Positions 56,342 to 64,000 of a stretch of DNA of 64,000 nucleotides are shown in pieces. Below the pieces are notes generated by a model. The model was not told the origin of the DNA, searched no databases, and was given only the letters and a program-made list of their open reading frames with translations. The first letter of the stretch is position 1; each line of letters opens with the position of its first letter. Position numbers and translations under genes: made by a program. The stretch is from Desmodus rotundus. Lineage: Eukaryota; Chordata; Mammalia; Chiroptera; Phyllostomidae. The stretch lies in contig NC_071399.1 in NCBI RefSeq assembly GCF_022682495.2, positions 8,041,342 through 8,105,341 of the forward strand, written 5' to 3'.

Positions 56342-57174
56342 CTAGATTGAGACAATAGGAGCATCCTTCATTCTAGAGGTAGAACTTAGTTTGAACAAAC
56401 ATCTTTTAAAATAACTAATTTTAAGTGGCTTGAACTTGAACTGACCTCGAATTAAATTAATTACATGTCACGAGGACTCCAGCTAAAGTACCATTCAGTG
56501 ACATGCTTTATGACGAGCAGCACTACGGGAGAAGTATGGGAAGTAGGACTTCAGGTCTAATGTACATAAACACCCTACTCGCTGTTATGAAAAACTGCAG
56601 TGAAAATGTTTGGCCTGAAACAAATTCCAGCCTGTTCTCTCTTTATGGGGACTGCCAGAGTAGAATTTGGGAAACTGACCCCCTGAGATGAAATGCCATG
56701 TGCTTCACCCCACTTAGACCTGCTTCGTTTTTCTGATCTCGAATTTTCTGTCCATTGGCCCTTTGCTCTGCATACACACCGATCTTTACGGGTTCCTGAG
56801 TGCTGGGTTCCCACTTTTTAAAGCAATTACAAAAGAGAAAACAGGACATTTCCCAGACATAAAACTCTCGCTTCCCAGTGGGTCAGTTAATCCTGAGTTA
56901 TAGCGAGAGTTCTGTGAAACCTACTTCAGGTCAATCCTGTCCCTTCACTGTCCCAGTTCTGGCGTAGACCTGAGGCCACATGAAGAGGGACAAAGCCAAG
57001 ACTTTGGTTGATGCCAAAAAAATACCTTTCTCCCAACATTTAGGTTGAATGCTTAGTTGTGGTAGTTGAACAAGTGGACAGTAGAGTTTTAGCAGCTGTT
57101 AGGGTTTACTATGCCGGGGTTGCACTTTAAACTGCTTGTCTGACATCCTTTGCTGCTAATTTGTAAGTAGGCTT
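56342..57174. other. Unique non-coding stretch
   Basis: I recognise no repeat or gene. Confidence 0.4.
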
Positions 57175-57330
57175 CATATTTCATAGAATCTTATGGCTGG
57201 AAGAGACCCTGGAAAACTTCTGGTCTGACCCATTTGTTTTAGAAATGAAGCAACGAAGCCCACGAACACCAAGAGGCTTGCTTAAGGTCCCAAATCCATC
57301 CAGTAACCAAGCCAAGCCAGGGCCAGTGTT
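57175..57330 (-). mobile_element. MIR-related ancient SINE relic
   Basis: TCATAGAATCTTATGGCTGG, AAGAGACCCTGGAAAACTTC, AATGAAGCAACGAAGCCCAC and GCTTGCTTAAGGTCCCAAAT resemble the conserved repeat tcatagaatcttagagctggaagggacct...gaggaaactgagg. The exact family is uncertain. Confidence 0.5.
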
Positions 57331-57459
57331 TTTGGTCACTTATTGCTGAACAGAATTTAGTGATACTTTCACCTTGGTCCAGAGTCAGGAGGGAAATTTT
57401 CCAAGGAATGCATGTTACTGTTGGAGATTTAAACCTCAGATCATTTTAGTATTAAACTT

Positions 57460-57566
57460 ATCGGGAGGATCACTTTGTAAGTCATATAAATGTCCAACCA
57501 CTCTACCCCTGAAAGTAATATAACATTGAATGTCAACTATAGTTGAACACTTAAAAAAAAACTTAG
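57460..57566 (+). mobile_element. L1 3' end fragment
   Basis: GATCACTTTGTAAGTCATAT, AAATGTCCAACCACTCTACC, AATATAACATTGAATGTCAA and a short A9 tail identify a 5'-truncated L1. The TGTAAGT in it is part of the L1 end and not a donor. Confidence 0.75.
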
Positions 57567-57569
57567 GTG

Positions 57570-57905
57570 ATTTCATATAGCCGTTCCCCTTTTTATTATG
57601 CACAATTTCTAGTGTGTACAAAAGTAGAGAGAATAGAAACACAAAGCCGATAGCCAGCGTCGACGATGATCAATTTATGGTTCATCTTATTTCTCTTTCT
57701 ATCCTTTCCTACTCTCCCAGCCCAGATGATTGTGAAGCCAATCCAGCCACCATATTATTTCACCTATAAATATTTCAGTATGTGTCCCCAAAAGATTAGG
57801 ACTTTTTAAAAATTGTAAGTATGACACTGTTAACCTAAATAAATTATCATGATTCCATAATCTTGTCAATGGCCCCTAGTCTTTTAAAACCTCTATTATA
57901 AATAT
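57570..57905. mobile_element. Possible L1-class ancient repeat
   Basis: ATTTCACCTATAAATATTTC, AGTATGTGTCCCCAAAAGAT, TAGGACTTTTTAAAAATTGT and ATGATTCCATAATCTTGTC resemble a decayed L1-class segment (aaatacttcagcatgcatctcctaagaataaggac). The orientation is unsure. Confidence 0.4.
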
Positions 57906-58007
57906 TGTATGACCATTTTATTTCCAAATAGGTTCTTTTCTCCCCCAAGGGAGAAATAAGCTCTGTGAACAGTAGGTGTTTCAGGTGAATGAAGAGAGAG
58001 AGGAACA

Positions 58008-58209
58008 GCCCTGGCTGGCGTGGCTCAGTGGATTGAGCTCCAGCCTGCAAACCAAAGGGTCACCCGTTTGATTCCCATTCAGGTCACGTGCCTGGGTTGT
58101 GGGCCAGGTTCCCGGTGAGGGGCATGCAAGAGGCAACCACACACTGATGTTTCTCTCCCTTCCCCTCTGTCTAAAAATAAAGAAAGAAAGAATCTTAAAA
58201 AAAAAAAAG
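58008..58209 (+). mobile_element. VES SINE, near full length
   Basis: GCCCTGGCTGGCGTGGCTCAG, TGGATTGAGCTCCAGCCTGC, GTTTGATTCCCATTCAGGTC, GAGGCAACCACACACTGATG and a TAAAAATAAAGAAAGAAAG tail show a good consensus match. The CCAGTAGGGGG block has become CCGGTGAGGGG. Confidence 0.96.
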
Positions 58210-59275
58210 AAAGAAGAAAAGACAGAGGAGTCTCACTGCCAAACTCGCCAGGACTTTCAGATGCTGAGGGATTTACTGGGTTCTCCCTTGATTTTGGAGT
58301 GTTTTAGTTCTCCTTTCTACCTAAACTAGTAAACTTCAGTACGAGGTTTTTCAAAGACATCGCAGCTGTTTGCTTCCATGGCCCTCTAAGTGTCAGTGTA
58401 TTGAAGAAACTCGTCACCACAGAAAAGGAGAGAGTCATGGTTATTTTGGTGGCGGGTCTGGAGCTGATTTCTCCTTCCTGTCAGCGGATGCGAGCACCCT
58501 GAGCTCCTGTGCTCTTGTGTACTAGCAGGGACAGAAAGTGTTGTGTCGTTCAAGACATCTTCTGTTCACTGAAGGTCATATTCCAGGAAAAGCATTTTGG
58601 GGCACATGGATTGATTTGGGGGGACATGGTTGGTAAGGCGTTTATTTCTTCCGCTTCTTATTTCCAGTTTCTGTAGTGATGGAAGCCAAGAGCAGGCTTT
58701 TAATGAATACTGCATCTCATTAGTGCATCCAGATTGGCAGGGAGCTTTCTGTCTCAAGACATGGGGGACAAAGGGAAAGTTTCCTCCTTGCTTGACTGCT
58801 GTCGTGAGAATGCTGTGGGTTCAGTCAAGCTGGCTGCAGCCAGGACCGCTCACTGGAGACCTTTTCTTCCTTAGAGAAGGGTTAGGGGGTGGGTCCTGGG
58901 AGGGAGGGGCAGGAAGCAGGGTTTTCAGGAAAGCGGCTGTCATCAACACCCCCCCCCCCCGGCCCCCCGTGGATGAGCCAGACAGCAGAAGAGGACTATC
59001 AGGTCCAGCTATGGGAACATGTCCTGATGCTCACAACCCATCCTGGACGGCAGTGGAGAGAAGTGTGGGCTGAGAGTAGCTGACGACTTGCTCTGTCTAC
59101 ATCAGACTGGCTTCCGGGGCACCACAAAACCCAGCGTCCGGTGGTCACCAGGCCACAGGCACACCTTGGGATTTGCTTCAGATTTTTTCCTTCCCCCCTT
59201 CTAAGTCATTAGGTGTCTCCCCACACCCCATCTGAATTTGGAAAAAGTCCTTCTTCCTCACCTTTCATATAGTGC
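58210..59275. other. Unique non-coding stretch
   Basis: A C12 run at 58949-58960 lies within a plus frame at 58630-59073, which is a chance frame. No repeat is named. Confidence 0.4.
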
Positions 59276-59491
59276 TTGTTGTTGTAGTTGTATATTGGTT
59301 GTTGTAGTCATTGTATGTTGGTGTAGTTGTTATGTGTTGATTGTTGTAGCTGTATGTTGGTGGTGGTTGTAGTAGTTGTATGCCGTTTTTTGTGGTGGTT
59401 GTATGTTGGTGGTGGTTGTATGTTGGTGGTGGTTGTGTGTTGGTGGTTGTATGTCGGTTGTTGTAGTTGTTGTATGTTGGTTTGTTTCACC
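59276..59491 (+). repeat. TTG/GTG-rich minisatellite
   Basis: About 215 bases of variable GTTGTATGTTGGTG, TTGTAG and GGTGGTTG units form the repeat. The plus strand has almost no C. The complementary frames read Asn/Thr/Gln-rich or Val/Cys-rich because the repeat lacks stops. Confidence 0.9.
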
Positions 59492-61139
59492 GTTTTTCTC
59501 TGCCATTGGTCTTGGCTGGTCTAAGAAGCACATTTTTTTTTTTTTTTAAAGAAGAAGAAAGTGGAGTGACACAGCTGATAAACCTGATGGTCAGAACAGT
59601 GGCTCTGGGAAGAGGGCTTCACACGGATCTCCAAAGGCCAGCTTTCTGCAATCATGGCCCCCTGTGTGCAGCCTCCTTGGCGAGTGTGACTTACGGGGCT
59701 TCCAGTTTTGTGTGAGGAGACAAGTGAGGCTTCTCTGCTGTGGGGGCTGCTGGGCTGGCGGTCTCCCATTGGCTTTGCTAGTGGTGCTGAGGGGGGAGGA
59801 GGAAGCACCTCAGCTTCTGGAGGCTAAACAATGTGGACACCCAGGCTGAGGGATGACGAGAGTTTCTGTGTGTCCCCCACTAATAGTCCCTTCAGCCAAA
59901 GTCCTGCTCTTCAACCTGTGGGTGGGTCGCCGTTGGACTACAGGACATGCAGGAAGCCCACCTTTAACATTGCACATTGCTTGAAAGTTCATTTATTGCA
60001 ATTGGCCAATACCCGAGGACCCGATCCAATAGAGAGACCCCAACAAAGGGGAACCATGGCCCCTTTATAACAATGTTTACCTAGAAAAGGACTTCACAAT
60101 GTCTCCTCAGCCCATACTCTCAGACTGATGGCCAGAGAGAGTGGACTTCCCTGGCTCCCAAAATTGGGGCCCAGATAACAGAGTGGACACAGAGGATTCT
60201 GGGAGGGCAGAAGCAGGGGGATCTACAGGGTGTGAAGGCTGGCAGGCCATGATGGAGTTTCTGATGGTTGCTGGGTGGTGTAGACGGATTCAAGACAGGG
60301 GTCATTAGGGTTGTTTGTTGCAAAACAGAGGCTGGAATATACAAGGCATCCTTGCAGAGGGGGCTTGAAGCTCTGAGATGCCTTGTAAATGCAGCATTTC
60401 CAACCAGGGGACTCTCTGGGTTTTTCAATAATACAAACTTTGAGAATAAATCCTGCCTGTAGGTGTGTGAATCCATTGAGGTTGCTTGGGACACAGGAGA
60501 AGGAAGGGGGACAAGAGCTAATGCTTGGACAGTTGTTACGTGTCTGCAGCTCTAGGCACACTGCCGCTGTGCTTCCCAGGTGTAGACCGAAGGCAGGACC
60601 AGACCGAATTAGGCCAGTATCCGTAGGGCAAGCTGTGTGGAAAAGGAGCTGCGGCAGCTATGGCAGTTGAGTCTGTCTCGTCCAGCCCTCTTTCTCTGAG
60701 CACCGAGTGGCACTGCCCCCAAGCACTGCCGTCTCATCAGGAGAACGTAGAGCAGACAGCTCCTCCTGACAGCCCCCTCCCACCTCCTTTCTTCTCTCCC
60801 TCCCTTCCTCCACCGACTATTCTTCCCATACCTTCTATGTGGGAAAGTCATGCTGGGTACTTGAAGGGTGTGTTGCTGTCTGTGTTGAGACCTTTGCTAT
60901 GGCAGGTGACCTCAGGACCGTGGCACACAGCCCTGCCTTGTGCAGGGATGGCATCCCCAGAGGACAGCATTCACACCAGGTGTTTACACACCTGTACGAC
61001 AGCTCTTGAAGAGATGACATAATGTGTCCTCAGAAAGGACACTCACTCTTTCCCTTAGTTGTCACAAAGGTGTTGTATAAGCTACTAGAGGCCCAGAATC
61101 TACCTGCTTTCCGCCCCTTCTAACCAGATGCATGGCTGC
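59492..61139. other. Unique non-coding stretch
   Basis: A run of about 16 Ts at 59533 precedes GAAGAAGAAAG. The region 60060-60480 is unique with no named element. Confidence 0.4.
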
Positions 61140-61335
61140 TGATGGTTGAACACGTATGTAGTTGTTACGGGCGCTCTTCTACATCTGTTTTCCTATTTAT
61201 TCTTCACACGACACTAGGAGAAAGCTATTTTCCCATTTTACCTTGAGCAAACAATGGCTTAGCAGAGATTTTGGATTTTGCTCAAGGTTATGTAGCTAAT
61301 AAACGTTAGATCCAGGCTCCTAAGCTCTTTTAATA
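61140..61335 (-). mobile_element. MIR SINE relic
   Basis: TTACGGGCGCTCTTCTACAT, TTATTCTTCACACGACACTA, CTATTTTCCCATTTTACCTTG, GCTCAAGGTTATGTAGCTAA and ATCCAGGCTCCTAAGCTCTT show the complete MIR complement. Confidence 0.75.
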
Positions 61336-61499
61336 GTTTGGAATGGTAGGCAAACATTTTTGACCCATCTGTACCATCCTACCCTGTGGGAGAAAAGTAA
61401 GGTGTTGGAGACCGTCGCTTCTCTATTATTCCCAGGAAAACTTCATTTTTCAAAAGGTGGGGATTCAAGGCCCCAAGCAAGACCCCCCCAGGCTACACC

Positions 61500-61695
61500 C
61501 CCCAAACAGTAATAATAGTAGCCAACAATTACAGCAGTCCTTGTTCTAAGCAGTTCATGTGTGGGGATTTATTTGAGCCTTAGAGCATCCCTAAGAGTTC
61601 TATTGTTACCCCCATTTTACAGTTCAGGAAACTGAGGCACAGGGATGATCGGTGGCCCAGTGCCTTTTTCCCGGGCAGGCCGGCTCCCTGTCATG
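61500..61695 (-). mobile_element. MIR SINE relic
   Basis: CAGCAGTCCTTGTTCTAAGC, GCCTTAGAGCATCCCTAAGAG, TTACCCCCATTTTACAGTTC and AGGAAACTGAGGCACAGGGA match MIR closely in the complement. Two MIRs lie 165 bases apart in the same direction. Confidence 0.8.
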
Positions 61696-62894
61696 TACCC
61701 ACAGCCCAACCGGCGACCCAGGTAGTGGTGGGTTCTGGCTGCTTGTTTCCTCCTGGCCTTGAAGGAACCTGGACAAGGAGGCCCTTGCGAGGGCCAACTG
61801 CAGGTCCTGAGACAGCAAGGCCAGTTGGGGCCTGGAGGTGCTCTCTTGCCTGCTCTCTGCCAATCCTGTGGGTCCTTGTTATTTGTGGGCCCTGGGGCCT
61901 GGCACAGGAGGAGCCAGAGGGCCCCCCAGCCTGCCCAGTAATGAGAAAGTTCCTGCTCCTTTCAACAAGAATCAAACATCATAAGTGCTACTTTCCCCCA
62001 CCCCATCCCCCCACAGTCTTTTGGACAGTGCTCAACCCCACCCTCACCCCCATCTCTGAAGCCCTGTCCGCTGTGCCTGCAAGAGACTGCCCCCCCCCCA
62101 CGGTAGGCCCCCCTGTGGCCTTAAGCCCATGGATGAGGGAGGGAGGGTGGATCTGGGAGAGGGAGATTGGATCATAACCATCACGGATGACTGATTGTGA
62201 AAATAGTAAGACGGCTGGGAACTCTTGTTTACGCAAAAAATACGAGTGCGTGTATGTTTCTTTTAATGTCATCTGTTTTTCTTTGCGTTTTTGGTGGAAA
62301 AAAAATCAGATTTTATCATCGATTGTTAAGGGATTCTTCCTGTTTAGAGGCCAAAAAAGGAAAAAGTGAGCTGGTTGCTTTTATTTCTAGCAATAGAGCA
62401 AACTAGATACCCCCCAAAACCCCAGATTGAAAAAAAATCTACAAATTTCCAGGTGAAATATTTCGTAGAGTTTCTTGACTCTTCAATCTCATAAAATACG
62501 CATCCAGCTCCACCCACCTTCCAGTCCCGTTAGGCTCCCAACTCAGAGCCCAAGGATGGTCCACTCGTGCTGAGCAAGGTCACTGGTGAATGGGGTAAAT
62601 CGCTACAAGTTTTGGCCATTTACAGCAGTGATGAAAGAAAGGAAGAAAGAGGGGCCAACAGAGGGAAAAGAAGCGGGAGGAGGAGGAGGGAGGAAGGAGG
62701 AAGACAATGACTGGGGAGCCAACATGTGTTGGTATGGAGCTGACGCACTCCAGGGTCATTTTGTAGTTTGGGAGACTACGGAAATAGTGATTAACTTTAG
62801 ATTTTTTAAAAATTGAGAATGCTACAATATTAGGGTAATCACTGAAGGATATAGAGGAAGAGATGAAGTTAAGAGAGAAAGAGAGAGCTTAAAC
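61696..62894. other. Unique non-coding stretch
   Basis: A purine-rich GAAA/GGA stretch lies at 62631-62706. Overlapping frames around 61690-62270 on both strands are chance. Confidence 0.4.
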
Positions 62895-63045
62895 TATTTA
62901 CGGTGGCATAACAAAGAAACTTTGACTTGGGCTGGTGAACGCACAATACAATATACAGATGATGTGTTATAGAATTGTATACCTGAGATCTGTATAATTT
63001 TATTAACCAATGTCACCCCGCTAAATTCAATAAAAATCTTTTCAG
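62895..63045 (+). mobile_element. L1 3' end fragment
   Basis: GGCTGGTGAACGCACAATAC, ACAGATGATGTGTTATAGAA, TTGTATACCTGAGATCTGTAT, TTTTATTAACCAATGTCACC and ATTCAATAAAAATC form an L1 3' terminus with only the end retained. Confidence 0.75.
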
Positions 63046-63129
63046 CTTTCCAGGGGTTGTCCACCTGACTCGGCGGTCAGAAGTTTTCTGTGTGTTCGGC
63101 CCTGGGTCAGGTGTAGGGCGTTCATTAAA

Positions 63130-63275
63130 ATAGTTCAGTTAACATTTACTGAGCACTAACTAATAGCCAGGAACTATGCTAAGCCCTTCCCTTGCATCTC
63201 ATTGAATCCCAGAACAACCCTATTAGGTTGGTGGTTTCCCCATGTTACAGAGGAAGAACTGAGGAAAAGAGTGTT
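63130..63275 (-). mobile_element. MIR SINE relic
   Basis: GTTAACATTTACTGAGCACT, ATGCTAAGCCCTTCCCTTGC, CCCAGAACAACCCTATTAGG and TTACAGAGGAAGAACTGAGG keep the full MIR complement order. Confidence 0.8.
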
Positions 63276-64000
63276 TCTAGGTGGCGGGCACGGCCCCCCA
63301 GGTGGGAGAAGGGAATGCTGGGATACAGACGCTGACGAGGGCATTTCACAGCATTCATTTTTAACTCCTGCACTCTACCACCTGAGCAAAATCCTTGCAA
63401 GGGAATCCTTGCCTTGGCCAAATTCTGGAGGGGTCACTGAGAGAACTGGGCCCCTCCCAGATGGCTCAAGGCCTCTCCCCTCCGTTCTCCTGTCTGAGCA
63501 GCAACAGTAGGGGACCCTGCACCTCAATTTCATGGGCACAGCCCAATGTGGCAGTTCTTGAACTCCGACAAGCGCGTAAAATCGCTTTCTCTTGAGGTGG
63601 GGTGGTGGTAGTAGCAGTCTGAAATGACATGTAAAAGCAAGTGGGATGCTTTCACAGTTACTTCACTCTTAGGACGTAGTTAGCCTCTCATCCAGGTTGG
63701 TCATTTGTCCCATTACAGCAGCTACATTTCAAATACCACACTAGCCTTGCTCCCTCTTCATTAGCACATAGGTGATGAGTCCATGAATGCATTTCTTTGT
63801 CAGTAACAAACATGGATGAATTTCCTTGTGCTCAAACTTAAATAATTTGCGTTTACAAATATATGGTGACTCTGGAAAAGTCTGTGGGAAATTTGCCTCC
63901 AAGGACTTGCAGATGTTTAAACACAGTGTCTGGGGCTGGAGAACCAGACCCGATGTCCTCAGGAGGTCAGTCTCTGAGATTTTGGAAGGAAACTGTTTCT
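63276..64000. other. Unique non-coding stretch
   Basis: I see no named repeat or gene up to the end of the window. Confidence 0.4.

Noticed and set aside
57810..57822. Donor-like TTGTAAGTATGACA on the plus strand
   Set aside because: Part of an AT-rich ancient repeat with no open frame upstream.
59308..59533. Asn/Thr/Gln-rich minus-strand frames as a low-complexity protein
   Set aside because: Direct translation of the minisatellite, with frames open on both strands.
1..64000. Bacterial or phage-type systems, CRISPR arrays, operons
   Set aside because: No direct-repeat/spacer structure or dense gene array. The SINE, L1, L2 and MIR content is mammalian throughout.

Overview
This window is mammalian nuclear DNA, almost certainly from a bat. 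The diagnostic evidence is at least eight full or partial copies, plus one 38-bp head fragment, of a tRNA-derived SINE. It begins GCCCTGGCTGGTGTGGCTCAG, carries B-box-like GGTTCGATTCCCAGTCAGGG, and ends in CTCTCTAAAAATAAA. This is the VES family of chiropteran, mainly yangochiropteran, genomes. Pan-mammalian MIR, L2, L1, MLT1, MLT2-like and MER5A remnants surround these copies.

I found no convincing protein-coding gene, rRNA, tRNA gene or CRISPR array. The longer open frames are explained by simple repeats, SINE sequence or chance. The window is best read as an intron of a large gene or as intergenic DNA, and the sequence alone cannot separate the two. Two short segments have good splice-site pairs around an open frame: minus 4717-4811 and plus 1743-1814. 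They are reported as unproven candidate exons.

Layout. 1-5.5 kb: mostly unique DNA with a CA microsatellite, a G-quadruplex-type tract and both candidate exons. 5.5-13 kb: MIR/L2 relics, one L1 3' end and a small GC-box/G-rich patch near 10.3 kb. 13-18.6 kb: the most repeat-dense part, with several antisense L1 pieces, a VES SINE, an MLT2-like LTR, two long CCTT arrays and two strong same-strand CTCF-like motifs. 19.8-25 kb: a hAT-type element, L2, a reverse MLT1 LTR, MIR, L2/L1 and a VES copy. 25-32 kb: largely unique, with one perfect 14-bp hairpin. 32-48 kb: VES copies, MIR/L2 relics and a hAT-like element. 48-64 kb: unique DNA broken by MER5A, a VES copy with target-site duplication beside a 24-G run, a GATA/GACA array, MIRs, L1 3' ends and a TTG/GTG-type minisatellite at 59.3 kb.

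There is no gene set to connect. The plausible functional content is regulatory: CTCF-like sites, two of them inside VES SINEs, and G-rich structured DNA. Family names come from recognising motifs by eye, so boundaries are approximate, usually within about 10-30 bases.
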